From: VBAU01 sp036005185
Lineage (GTDB): Bacteria > Bacteroidota > Bacteroidia > Chitinophagales > Chitinophagaceae
Assembly (NCBI GenBank): GCA_036005185.1
Contig: DASYQS010000057.1
Span: 80,772-144,771, forward strand
Reading direction: 5' to 3'
Length of the DNA: 64,000 nt
Of this stretch, positions 1 through 8,359 are shown piece by piece. Below the pieces are notes generated by a model. That model saw nothing but the letters and a program-made list of their open reading frames with translations. It did not search any database and was not told the DNA's origin. A program made the translations under genes and the position numbers. How positions within the stretch are numbered: the first letter of the stretch is position 1; the number at the start of each line of letters is the position of its first letter.

Positions 1-711
1 GAAAAAGCTCAGGATAAATATGCCGACGAATTTCTTTACGGCAGATATCACATCAATGAAGAGTTAGAAAATATTATTGGTACTCTGCCAAAGGAAGCTA
101 AAATTCTTGACATCGGATGCGGTACTGGGCACCTGAGTCATTATCTACAGAAAAAAGGGTTTAATGTAATTGGAATCGAACCATCTCAAAATATGTTATC
201 CTATGCGCGAAAGAATTTTCCACAAATACAATTTATAGAAGGAGTTTCTAGCGAACTTCCCTTTGAAGATAATACATTCGACTTTATCCTTTCTATTGAG
301 GTAATGCGTTATCTGCATTCTGCAGATATTGCAAAAACTTACAGCGAGGTCTTTAGGGTGTTAAAAAAAGGAGGATTGTTTTTCTCAACTCACGTGAATC
401 GCTGGTCAACAGATTTCTACTTTCCTTTTTATTACCTGAAAGGATTGATTAAAAAGTTGAATGGTGGGATGTATCAAAACTGCTATTTTACGACAACAAG
501 GATGGAAGTAAAGAAATTAAAAAAAAAGGGATTTTCAGAAGTTTTGGGTATTGGTAAAATGTTTGGTTCCATCAGAGTCGCCTATAAATTTGGTAAGCTC
601 GTAGGTAAATCATGGGCCAGGTTTTTGGAAATATTTTCCCAAAGACAAAGATTTCAATCTTCTTTTCTTAAGAATTTTTCAGGTCATTTATTTATTATTG
701 CCCGTAAATGA
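1..711 (+). CDS. SAM-dependent methyltransferase, class I (5' end outside window)
   Basis: The reading frame is open from base 1, so the gene begins before the window. Near the visible start it carries the SAM-binding motif I, DIGCGTGHLS, followed by an acidic loop (GIEPS) at the end of strand 2, then an SIEVMRYL segment and VLKKGG, the usual order of a Methyltransf_11/25 Rossmann fold. An ATG at 193 would cut off motif I and is not the true start. The gene lies upstream of glycosyltransferase, deacetylase and phosphatase genes, so it may modify a sugar or lipid intermediate in exopolysaccharide synthesis; the substrate cannot be told from sequence. Confidence 0.85.
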   Translation, partial: EKAQDKYADEFLYGRYHINEELENIIGTLPKEAKILDIGCGTGHLSHYLQKKGFNVIGIEPSQNMLSYARKNFPQIQFIEGVSSELPFEDNTFDFILSIEVMRYLHSADIAKTYSEVFRVLKKGGLFFSTHVNRWSTDFYFPFYYLKGLIKKLNGGMYQNCYFTTTRMEVKKLKKKGFSEVLGIGKMFGSIRVAYKFGKLVGKSWARFLEIFSQRQRFQSSFLKNFSGHLFIIARK

Positions 712-810
712 GTAAAAATTTAGTTATGCAGAGAATGAGCTAAAGTTTTTGAATGATGGAAAAAGCATGTTCGCTCTTCGTATGATTATCAAACGCAAAA
801 TAATTCGCAC

Positions 811-2160
811 TTATAAATTAATGAACCCTAAAAGTCTTTTGTTTAAAGGCTTGTTCTTATAATAAATTAGCATCATTGCCAAAACATAAAAAGGAAGGCA
901 AGGTATTTTATATCTTGATAAACTGCCAAAGTTATAAGTTGAAATGCCTACTGCAAAGGCAAAGATGAGTGAGAAAATCAGACAAAACTGTATCGTTGCA
1001 TCATTATTAATTGTTCTCCAGATTTTTACTGGCCCGACAGTCAGTAATATTTTTAGCGTTATAAATAAAAAGAGAATGGCCTCCAGAGCAGAAAGTGCCA
1101 TAATTATTTTTTTAGATTCCCATAAATAAGGTCTGAATAATGTAACATTTACTGCGAGAGGAAATTTTGCAAGCGTGCCTTGCAGCGTTGGATCAATTTC
1201 TCCTAATGAATAAGCAGACCCTTCAGAGCTTGACGAATAATATATCCACCCCCTCGTGTTGAGCGATGTTTGGGTCACTTTTTCCAAAGAATATCTTCCT
1301 AGCTGCCTGGTAAATCGTTGCATAAAAAAAAGGGAGCCGCTGATAACAATTACAATAAAAAGAAATTTGACCAGTAATTTTTGAGCCCTATTTTTTATCC
1401 TTTGTGAATAATTAAAGAATATCCACATAACCAAAGCCGGTGCAAATGCTATCAGTATATATAGTTTTACTTTGGCGATTAGGATAAAACTTAAAACAGA
1501 TAACATAATATTTCTAACACTAAAATCCTTTTGTACAAGAAAGCGGAATGTTCCATAGGTTAACCAGCCCAAACCAAATATACAGACTGTATCTTTAAAG
1601 ATCCCAGAACCCCATACAAATACACTCGGTATAAATAAAATGGCGATAGCGATAGGACGAGTAAGATGAGGATACAATGAAGCAAACGTTCTAAATAAAG
1701 CCCAAATACCCGTAAAGGACAAAAAGGCAAACAATACAGCTGTGGGCAAATAAGTATTCAATGTAAAAATGCTCAAAAAAGCAGCGATGGATGCGATGGT
1801 ATAAGATGCTGGATCATAATACCATTCCATTTGTGAAATATAGCTATAATAACTGCCGTCATTCTTGTCGGGAATATGAAATAAAAGATTGAACCATTTT
1901 ATAAAAGATTCGTCAAAAGAGCTATTTATCACTAGAGACTGAGAAAAATAACTAAACGTATCCCCACCTTTATAATAATAAGCATAAATGAGCCCGATAA
2001 AGAGGGCGCCAAAGATTTTTACAGTAAGAGCAGGAATATAATATTTTCTCCAGGGGTGATTGTGTGGATAACGGCGATTGCGGATTTTATAAGCAATTGC
2101 GTAAATCAGGGCCAGAAAAAAAGGCAATAAAGCGTAATCAAGTATTGTTATATATCGCAT
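811..2160 (-). CDS. Polytopic membrane protein of an exopolysaccharide locus
   Basis: The 449-residue product has about ten hydrophobic stretches, beginning with an N-terminal segment at residues 9-25 and followed by a basic loop (KIRNRRYPHNHPWRKYY). A GGDTFSYF motif sits in a loop after the second or third segment, and aromatic loops follow (MEWYYDPASY). I do not recognise a named family. The architecture resembles polytopic proteins such as polymerases or flippase partners in polysaccharide clusters, and the flanking genes support a role at the inner membrane in glycan assembly, but this is inference. It is the only gene of the left-hand cluster on the minus strand and is transcribed divergently from the GT4 gene. 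Confidence 0.7.
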   Translation of the reverse strand: MRYITILDYALLPFFLALIYAIAYKIRNRRYPHNHPWRKYYIPALTVKIFGALFIGLIYAYYYKGGDTFSYFSQSLVINSSFDESFIKWFNLLFHIPDKNDGSYYSYISQMEWYYDPASYTIASIAAFLSIFTLNTYLPTAVLFAFLSFTGIWALFRTFASLYPHLTRPIAIAILFIPSVFVWGSGIFKDTVCIFGLGWLTYGTFRFLVQKDFSVRNIMLSVLSFILIAKVKLYILIAFAPALVMWIFFNYSQRIKNRAQKLLVKFLFIVIVISGSLFFMQRFTRQLGRYSLEKVTQTSLNTRGWIYYSSSSEGSAYSLGEIDPTLQGTLAKFPLAVNVTLFRPYLWESKKIIMALSALEAILFLFITLKILLTVGPVKIWRTINNDATIQFCLIFSLIFAFAVGISTYNFGSLSRYKIPCLPFYVLAMMLIYYKNKPLNKRLLGFINL

Positions 2161-2306
2161 CTTCGGAACGCTTAAATTAGATAGCCTTTTAGCATATTAA
2201 TAAGCATTCTCAAAATTAAACTTTCCTGCTGATAAATTTTTATAGTACAAATTCATACCATTTATTTACCCAATAATATCACTGCCTTTAAATCAGCTAA
2301 GATCAA

Positions 2307-3470
2307 ATGCGGAAGTTGAAAATATTACACACTACTACCAGGCTACTAAGGGGGGGAGGCGTAGAGAACAATATTTTCCATACCATCGACCATCTAAAAG
2401 AAGAATATGATTTTATTTTATCAAGCGGCGCTAATATAGAAGTAAATCCTTTTGAGAATGATAGTAGAATAAAAGTGGTTGTCTGTAAAAATTTGATCAA
2501 TAAAATACATCCTTTGCATGATCTCAAAGCCTTGGTCTTCTATTATCGCCTTATAAAAAAAGAAAAAATTGATGTTATACATACCCATGAAACAAAAGCG
2601 AGCTTTATTACCAAACTAGCAGCCTGGCTAGCCCGCTGTCCTTACATTATCTACGGTTTGCATGGCGTTACTTTCAACGATCCCATGGGTAAAGCGAAAA
2701 GAAAGTTTTATATTTTTCTGGAAAAAATAACAATCTCTGTTTCTGATTTCATAGTAGCTGTCAGCCATGACGTAATCAAACATTATCATCAGAACCGTAT
2801 TGGAAAAAAAATTCCCTATGCTGTTGTAAGAAGCGGGATTGATCTCGATGATTTTTTTGCTCATGCCCACATTGGGGAAGAAAGAGCGAGTCTGCGATCA
2901 CAGTTGAATATAGGCAGCCACACAAAAGTTATTTGCAACGTAGGGCGTTTTTCCTTTTCTAAAGCTCAGAGATATACGATTGAATGCTTCGCAAAGTTCA
3001 AAAGGGATTTTCCGGATAGTAAACTAATATTTATCGGCGAGGGAGAAATGCTTGAGAATTGTAAAAATTTAGCCAAAGAATTAGAAATAGCCAATGACGT
3101 GATCTTTGCAGGCTATCAAAAAGATGTTCCGCTTTACTTAGCAATCAGTGATCTGTTCTTGTTTACATCACTTCGTGAAGGTCTACCAAGGGTAATCGTG
3201 GAAGCAGTATTAATGAAAGTACCTGTTGCGGCTTTCGAAGTAGAAGGGATCAGGGAAGTTATCCAGCATAATGTTTCGGGCATTATTGTTCCGCAGTATG
3301 ATGTAAATGCATTATATGAAGGGGCAAAAAAAATACTCAGTGATAAAAAACTTTCTGAAGATTTTGTGCAAAAAGCATTCAGCCATGTACAGTATGAATG
3401 GGATGCGAAAAAAATGACTGATGATCTTCGGCGTGTATATGAAAACGCCGCAAAACTAATTCGAGCATGA
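2307..3470 (+). CDS. GT4-family glycosyltransferase
   Basis: The 387-residue protein has the GT-B two-domain layout. The N-terminal domain has KILHTTTRLLRGGGVENN, the glycine-rich acceptor loop common in GT4 enzymes. The C-terminal nucleotide-sugar domain contains GEGEMLENC and the E-x7-E type signature in REGLPRVIVEAVL. It would transfer a sugar from an NDP-sugar to a lipid-linked or growing glycan on the cytoplasmic side. The start ATG at 2307 gives the normal MRKLKILH beginning. The neighbours (deacetylase, CpsB-like phosphatase) make exopolysaccharide assembly the likely pathway. Donor and acceptor are unknown. Confidence 0.9.
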   Translation: MRKLKILHTTTRLLRGGGVENNIFHTIDHLKEEYDFILSSGANIEVNPFENDSRIKVVVCKNLINKIHPLHDLKALVFYYRLIKKEKIDVIHTHETKASFITKLAAWLARCPYIIYGLHGVTFNDPMGKAKRKFYIFLEKITISVSDFIVAVSHDVIKHYHQNRIGKKIPYAVVRSGIDLDDFFAHAHIGEERASLRSQLNIGSHTKVICNVGRFSFSKAQRYTIECFAKFKRDFPDSKLIFIGEGEMLENCKNLAKELEIANDVIFAGYQKDVPLYLAISDLFLFTSLREGLPRVIVEAVLMKVPVAAFEVEGIREVIQHNVSGIIVPQYDVNALYEGAKKILSDKKLSEDFVQKAFSHVQYEWDAKKMTDDLRRVYENAAKLIRA

Positions 3471-3562
3471 AACGAAGCCTGATAAAATTTTCATTATAAT
3501 ACCAGGAAATAAAAATTTTATCAGGTGAAGTTCCATCTGGCTAAAAGTAATAAAAATTACAG

Positions 3563-4390
3563 ATGAAATTATGGTTTACGATAGATATGGAGGATTGGTA
3601 TCAGGGAATAGGAAAGCCCGTGCAGGACTGGCATCATTTTGAAAAAAGAATTAAAATTGGACATCACAAACTTTTGAATCTCCTTTCAAAATATAAAGTA
3701 AAAGCTACTTATTTTATTCTGGGTAAAGTAATTGAAGAATTCCCCGAATTAATCGAAGAAATAAAAAAAGAAGGTCATGAATTAGCTTGCCATACTTATT
3801 CGCATCCTTTTTTGTATAAGATTAGTCCAGAGGAATTTCGGTTTGAATTAAAAAAATGTAAGGAACTAATATTGCGTTTTCAAAATGGTTATAAGGGATT
3901 CAGAGCGCCCTATTTTTCTATTGATACAAGAAATCTTTGGGCATTGGATATATTAAGAGATGAAGGCTTCATTTATGACTCAAGCATTTTCCCAGGAAGT
4001 TCTATGCGGACAGGTATACAAGGATTTAGAAAAGATATTCATACATTAAAAAATGGTCTTGTAGAGTTCCCGATAAGTAATTTTAAAGTTCTTCAATTCC
4101 CCCTCCTTGGGAGGGGGCTAGGGGGAGGTTTTGATTTCGGTGCAGGAGGAGCTTATTTTAGAATACTACCTTATTCTTATTTCAAAAAAAAATTAAAAAA
4201 ACTATTAGTTCAAAAACCGGTTGTATTTTATATTCATCCATGGGAATTAGATAAAGATCAGCCATATGTTAAAAATCTTGGACAGAGAATTCAATACACC
4301 CATTATTATAATTTAAAAAGCACTGAAAAAAAACTTGATAAATTACTTTCCGACTTTGAATTTTGCACACCCGATCAAATATTAAACTAA
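3563..4390 (+). CDS. Polysaccharide deacetylase, NodB homology (CE4-like)
   Basis: This 275-residue protein has the NodB motifs in order: TIDMEDW (motif 1 with the catalytic/metal acidic pair), then HELACHTYSHPF (motif 2, metal-binding HxxxH) near residues 74-85, then GFRAPYFS (motif 3) near 112-119, and a later FYIHPWELD motif that supplies the C-terminal His. Such enzymes remove N- or O-acetyl groups from glycans; variants with this HPWE-type tail occur in exopolysaccharide clusters. There is no signal peptide. A G+C-rich palindromic element at about 4098-4130 is read through in frame, adding a Gly/Leu-rich stretch before FGAGGAYFRILPY. The next gene begins a few bases after its stop. Confidence 0.88.
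   Translation: MKLWFTIDMEDWYQGIGKPVQDWHHFEKRIKIGHHKLLNLLSKYKVKATYFILGKVIEEFPELIEEIKKEGHELACHTYSHPFLYKISPEEFRFELKKCKELILRFQNGYKGFRAPYFSIDTRNLWALDILRDEGFIYDSSIFPGSSMRTGIQGFRKDIHTLKNGLVEFPISNFKVLQFPLLGRGLGGGFDFGAGGAYFRILPYSYFKKKLKKLLVQKPVVFYIHPWELDKDQPYVKNLGQRIQYTHYYNLKSTEKKLDKLLSDFEFCTPDQILN
4098..4130. repeat. REP-like G/C-rich palindrome inside the deacetylase gene
   Basis: The sequence contains CCCCCTCCTTGGGAGGGGG followed by CTAGGGGGAGG, an inverted repeat strongly different in composition from the AT-rich gene around it. It is read without a stop as roughly ten residues (LLGRGLGGG) between the strand EFPISNFKVLQFP and GGAYFRILPY. A related element is present at 32768-32800 in another gene and a partial one after the stop at 38526. 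Confidence 0.7.
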
Positions 4391-4395
4391 GCTTT

Positions 4396-5064
4396 ATGAA
4401 TAAAACGCCGGCAAATGAAGTTCAGGACGTGAAAAATTTTTTTCATGGCTATGCATCGGATTTTGACAGTATTTACGGTCATACCAAAACAAGAGGAGGC
4501 TTTGATAAATTGATGGACAAACTATTCCGGAAGTCCATGCTACTTCGGTTTAATGAAACTTTGCGCGAAACAGCAAAGCCATCTATTCACAGCATTTTAG
4601 ATGTGGGTTGCGGGTCAGGTGTTTATTGTGTGGAGTTTTTAAAACAGGGAAAAGAAGTTGTTGGATTAGATATAGCGGAAGGCATGCTTGAAATTGCAAA
4701 ACAAAAAACTGCTGAGTATAATAATTCCGGCAAAATATCATTTGTTCTTTCAGGATATATGGAGCATGAATTTCAACGAAGGTTTGATGCGGCAGTGCTA
4801 ATGGGTTTTTTTGATTACATCAAGGACCCTGTTGAACTGATCAAAAAATTACAAATAGATGTAACTAAAGAAATCTATATGAGTTTTCCAAAAAAAGGTG
4901 GGTTTTTAACCTGGCAACGAAAGCTCCGTTATAACATGAGAAATTGCCCACTTTATTTTTATTCCAAAAAATCATTAACGAATATTCTTGATCAAGCAGA
5001 TTTACAAAATAGATATACCATAAAGGACCTGGGGAGAGATTTTTTTGTAAAAGCTACCCTTTAA
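4396..5064 (+). CDS. SAM-dependent methyltransferase
   Basis: I place the start at ATG 4396 (MNKTPANEVQDV), six bases after the deacetylase stop; an in-frame ATG at 4363 would overlap that gene and add a non-conserved leader. The 222-residue protein carries motif I ILDVGCGSGVYC, the acidic loop VGLDIAEGML, and the post-I segment FDAAVLMGFFDYIKDP typical of Methyltransf_11/25 proteins. It is probably co-transcribed with the deacetylase and the PHP phosphatase. The substrate is unknown; a sugar or lipid carrier intermediate is a reasonable guess from the context. Confidence 0.87.
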   Translation: MNKTPANEVQDVKNFFHGYASDFDSIYGHTKTRGGFDKLMDKLFRKSMLLRFNETLRETAKPSIHSILDVGCGSGVYCVEFLKQGKEVVGLDIAEGMLEIAKQKTAEYNNSGKISFVLSGYMEHEFQRRFDAAVLMGFFDYIKDPVELIKKLQIDVTKEIYMSFPKKGGFLTWQRKLRYNMRNCPLYFYSKKSLTNILDQADLQNRYTIKDLGRDFFVKATL

Positions 5065-5084
5065 AATTACCTGCTCAAAGAACT

Positions 5085-5816
5085 ATGTTCTTTAAAAAAA
5101 AGAATTCGAGCTCTTTTGATTTTAGCAAGCTTGGCGCTGATATGCATTCCCATTTGCTGCCTGGCATTGATGATGGATCTTCTGATATGGAAACTTCTTT
5201 GAAATTAATAAAGGGAATGAAAGAGTTAGGATATAAAAAATTAATTACCACTCCTCACATCATGTGGGATATGTATCAAAATACAGCAGAGCTTATTCTG
5301 AAAAAATTGGAAGAAGTAAAAAATAAATTGAAAGAAGAACAGATAGATATTGATCTGCAAGCTGCGGCTGAATATTTTATTGATGATCATTTAGCAGAAC
5401 TGTTGAAACAAAAAGAGTCATTATTAACATTTGGAAATAAACTGGTGTTGGTTGAATTTTCAATGGCTAGCCAGCCTTTTGATCTAAAAGATGTTCTTTT
5501 TGAAATGCAGATCCAGGGTTATCAGCCGGTTATCGCCCACCCCGAGCGATATGCATATCTTGATCAAAACAAAAGATTTTATTCTGAATTGAAAGATGCA
5601 GGTCTTTTCTTTCAACTAAATATCCTTTCTTTAAGCGGCTATTATGGAACTCCTGTATTTGAGCTAGCTCGCTACCTTGCCAAAAACCAGTATTACGATC
5701 TCGTCGGTACCGATCTTCACCACTTAAGGCATCTTGAAGCTTTGAAAAATCCTTCTCTTTTTTCTTCGTTGCAGCGAATTTTGGAGTCAGGAAAAATTCA
5801 AAATCAAGAGCTTTAA
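5085..5816 (+). CDS. CpsB/YwqE-like tyrosine-protein phosphatase (PHP fold)
   Basis: The 243-residue protein has PHP-domain metal motifs: ADMHSHLLPGIDDGSSD near residues 18-34 (HxH plus DD), TTPHIMWD, then VIAHPERY and GTDLHHLRH towards the C terminus. This is the CpsB/CapC/YwqE family, manganese-dependent phosphotyrosine phosphatases that reset the tyrosine kinase controlling capsule or exopolysaccharide chain length. No matching BY-kinase is visible in the window; it may lie upstream. The gene closes the left-hand polysaccharide cluster. It starts 20 bases after the methyltransferase gene. Confidence 0.9.
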   Translation: MFFKKKNSSSFDFSKLGADMHSHLLPGIDDGSSDMETSLKLIKGMKELGYKKLITTPHIMWDMYQNTAELILKKLEEVKNKLKEEQIDIDLQAAAEYFIDDHLAELLKQKESLLTFGNKLVLVEFSMASQPFDLKDVLFEMQIQGYQPVIAHPERYAYLDQNKRFYSELKDAGLFFQLNILSLSGYYGTPVFELARYLAKNQYYDLVGTDLHHLRHLEALKNPSLFSSLQRILESGKIQNQEL

Positions 5817-5981
5817 AGCTCAATTTCCTTCTTTTTTTAAGCCTTCCTCACAAACGTTGGCAGTATCCTTGTACAATCATTTACCAGATTAGAAAATTTA
5901 TTTAAAGTTTAAACAATTATTTAATTTTTTAAGGCTAAGATTGATTAATTTTAGCGGGAAGAGTTATTAAATTATTTTATT

Positions 5982-6482
5982 ATGGCCAGCTTGGAATTCA
6001 ATGATCTATTAGTAAGCAATGCAGATTTTTTAAAACCATTTGCGGTTAACCTTACAAAGGATACAGAAACAGCGAAAGACTTGTTTCAGGAAACACTGTA
6101 TAAAGCTCTTGCCAATCAGGAAAAATATAATGTAGGTACTAACATAAAAGCATGGTTATTTACCATTATGCGTAATATTTTTATTAATGATTATCGCAGA
6201 AGGTCAAAGCAACAAACGATATTTGATAGTACGCCCAATGATAACCTTCTCAATTTTAAACAGGCGACAATAGCGAATACTGCTGAAACCAGTTTAAGCT
6301 TAAAAGAGATCTATCAGGCAATACATCAATTGCCTGAAATATTCAAAACGCCGTTTTTGCTATATTTTGAAGGATATAAATATCATGAGATCTCCATTGC
6401 TTTAAATGAGCCGCTTGGAACAATCAAAAGCCGGATACATTTTGCCCGCAAATTATTAAAGGAACAAATTCGCAGATACTAG
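5982..6482 (+). CDS. ECF-type RNA polymerase sigma factor
   Basis: The 166-residue product has sigma region 2 (FAVNLTKDTETAKDLFQETLYKA, then IKAWLFTIMRNIFINDYRR) and region 4 (LPEIFKTPFLLYFEGYKYHEISIALN followed by GTIKSRIHFARKLL), separated by a short linker. It belongs to the widespread Bacteroidota ECF group without an adjacent FecR. No anti-sigma gene follows; the next gene is idi, 16 bases downstream. It is distinct from the SusC-linked sigma factor at 7717. Regulon unknown. Confidence 0.92.
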   Translation: MASLEFNDLLVSNADFLKPFAVNLTKDTETAKDLFQETLYKALANQEKYNVGTNIKAWLFTIMRNIFINDYRRRSKQQTIFDSTPNDNLLNFKQATIANTAETSLSLKEIYQAIHQLPEIFKTPFLLYFEGYKYHEISIALNEPLGTIKSRIHFARKLLKEQIRRY

Positions 6483-6498
6483 GCATAGCCTTCAGTCA

Positions 6499-7032
6499 GT
6501 GAAAAGCCAGCAAGTAATATTGGTGGATGAAAATGACAATGCGTTAGGTTCTATGGAAAAAATGGAGGCCCATTTAAAAGGCCTAAGACATAGAGCTTTT
6601 AGCATTTTTATTTTTAATCCGGCGGGTGAGATGCTTCTTCAAAAAAGAGCATCAAAAAAATATCACAGCGCCGGTCTATGGAGCAATGCATGTTGTAGCC
6701 ACCCTTACCCGGGAGAGGAAACTAAGTTGGCTGCTTTAAGAAGATTAAACGAAGAACTGGGATTCAATACCCCCCTTGAAAAAATTTTTGATTTTATTTA
6801 TCAAGCCTCATTTGAAAATGGACTAGTAGAAAATGAATTTGATCATGTTTTTGTTGGCGAATATGAAGGAGATATAAAAATAAATTCTGAAGAAGTGAGC
6901 GATTATTCATTTAAATCAATGAAAGAAATCAAACAGGATTTATTCAATGTGCCTGAAAGGTACACGGCTTGGTTTCATATTGCATTTCCGAAAATTGAAG
7001 CCTCATGGAAGAAATATTATGGTCAATTGTGA
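6499..7032 (+). CDS. idi: Isopentenyl-diphosphate delta-isomerase, type 1
   Basis: This 177-residue Nudix-fold enzyme interconverts isopentenyl diphosphate and dimethylallyl diphosphate in the cytosol. The active site is visible: NACCSHPYPGE supplies Cys66 and metal-ligand His68, HLKGLRHRAF supplies His25 and His31, and ENEFDH supplies the pair Glu111/Glu113. The Nudix helix is AALRRLNEELGF. The start is GTG at 6499, 16 bases after the sigma factor stop; the first residues KSQQVILVDENDN match family N termini. Length fits type 1 enzymes. Confidence 0.95.
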   Translation: MKSQQVILVDENDNALGSMEKMEAHLKGLRHRAFSIFIFNPAGEMLLQKRASKKYHSAGLWSNACCSHPYPGEETKLAALRRLNEELGFNTPLEKIFDFIYQASFENGLVENEFDHVFVGEYEGDIKINSEEVSDYSFKSMKEIKQDLFNVPERYTAWFHIAFPKIEASWKKYYGQL

Positions 7033-7116
7033 ATTGTCAATTCTCAATTCCACATCTAACACAGTAATTTTTCAAAAAAAATAATTGTCATCTATCAATT
7101 ATCATTTATCATCTCG

Positions 7117-7611
7117 TTAATTGTCTTGATCAAACTGCATAAACTCCCTTTTTACTGCCTTGAGTAAACTAAAAATTTGTACAATCTCGATCGCCAGCAT
7201 CACCACCAGCGCCAAAAGCACAAACCAAGGAATATTTACCCGTGGAATTGTTACATGCTCAAATTTTTCATAATACCAGCCTGCCAATGAAATTCCCAAT
7301 GCTAAACCGGTAATCAAAAAGGAAAAAAGTGAATATAATATTTTCAAAAACATTACCTGCATGGTAGAATATCCCACTTTAAAATTTTCAAAAATCGCTG
7401 CCGGAATGATAAGAATCAGTGTTACCCAGCTCCAGTTTCTGCCGAACCAATCGTTGAGCGCAGTATTAAAGATTAAGATGAGAATGATGGAAACAAGGGA
7501 CCATGGAAATAATAAAAACCATGAAGCTTTTTCGTAACGACGTGTTGCCATAGCGGTTAGTGTTGGTTTAAACAGAAAAGTAAGAAGATTTTTAAGTTTC
7601 CGGAAATCCAA
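7117..7611 (-). CDS. Small integral membrane protein, unknown function
   Basis: The 164-residue protein has four predicted transmembrane stretches (roughly residues 33-50, 63-75, 90-112 and 126-147) and charged ends: a basic N terminus MDFRKLKNLL and an acidic tail QFDQDN. I do not recognise a family. It lies convergent with idi and divergent from the sigma factor at 7717. The spacer between it and idi is rich in AATTGTC/CAATTCTCAATT-like low-complexity repeats and shows no clear terminator. Confidence 0.7.
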   Translation of the reverse strand: MDFRKLKNLLTFLFKPTLTAMATRRYEKASWFLLFPWSLVSIILILIFNTALNDWFGRNWSWVTLILIIPAAIFENFKVGYSTMQVMFLKILYSLFSFLITGLALGISLAGWYYEKFEHVTIPRVNIPWFVLLALVVMLAIEIVQIFSLLKAVKREFMQFDQDN

Positions 7612-7716
7612 TCTTTAAGCAGCAATTTTTTCTTATTTGCTGTCTCATAAATAATTGGGTAAGATAAAAAACTCGGAGGTTTTGTCAGAAAAGTATTTAC
7701 ATTACATCGCATTTCT

Positions 7717-8301
7717 GTGAGAAAGCCGGAGAACATACGATTGCTGCAACAAGCCATAGCCTGCTTTGATGATGCTCAAGCCTATAAACAACTTTTTCTG
7801 TTGTTTTATCCTTCTCTTGTGCCATTTGCCATTTCCATTATAAGATCAAAAGAGCTGGCGGAAGAAATTGTTTCGGACGTTTTTATCAAAATCTGGGAAA
7901 AACGTAATCAGTTGGATAAGGTTGAGAATCTTTCGTATTACCTTTTTACGGCGGTAAAAAATAAATGCCTCAATCAGCTTCATAATCAGCAAAACAGGGC
8001 TGGTATAAATATAAATGATACAACTATGGAGTTTAAAAGTTTGTATCATGACCCTGAGCAAAAATTGATTTCCGCTGAAATGATAAGTCAAATCCAACAA
8101 GCCATACAAGAACTTCCACCCCGCTGCCGGTTAATTTTTAAGTTGGTAAAAGAAGAAGGGCTTAAATACAAAGAAGTAGCAGAACTACTGCAAGTATCGG
8201 TAAAAACGGTAGAAAATCAAATGTCTCTCGCGTTTAAAAAGATCGGGACGGCCATCAATTTCAAAATTCACCACTTATCCCATGTTTTTTCGAAAAATTG
8301 A
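7717..8301 (+). CDS. ECF sigma factor of the PUL (Bacteroides expansion family type)
   Basis: The 194-residue protein has region 2 (LVPFAISIIRSKELAEEIVSDVFIKIWEKR, then LSYYLFTAVKNKCLNQL) and region 4 (LPPRCRLIFKLVKEEGLKYKEVAELLQVSVKTVENQ). The start is GTG at 7717. It is followed by FecR and then by a SusC with an STN domain, the standard three-part relay in which substrate binding at the outer membrane releases the sigma factor to transcribe the SusC/D operon. It is therefore the probable activator of the 9.6-42 kb locus. Confidence 0.93.
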   Translation: MRKPENIRLLQQAIACFDDAQAYKQLFLLFYPSLVPFAISIIRSKELAEEIVSDVFIKIWEKRNQLDKVENLSYYLFTAVKNKCLNQLHNQQNRAGININDTTMEFKSLYHDPEQKLISAEMISQIQQAIQELPPRCRLIFKLVKEEGLKYKEVAELLQVSVKTVENQMSLAFKKIGTAINFKIHHLSHVFSKN

Positions 8302-8359
8302 AGGTTTTATATAGGGGTAAACTCCTCAAAAACTGTCTTTAAAGGATATCCAATTGTTT

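Noticed and set aside
193..711. A short methyltransferase gene starting at 193
   Set aside because: The frame is open to base 1 and SAM motif I lies upstream of this ATG, so it is an internal Met.
7033..7116. Terminator between idi and the membrane protein gene
   Set aside because: The CAATTGTGAATTGTCAATTC-type repeats form weak AT stems without a defined T tract; I could not support a terminator.
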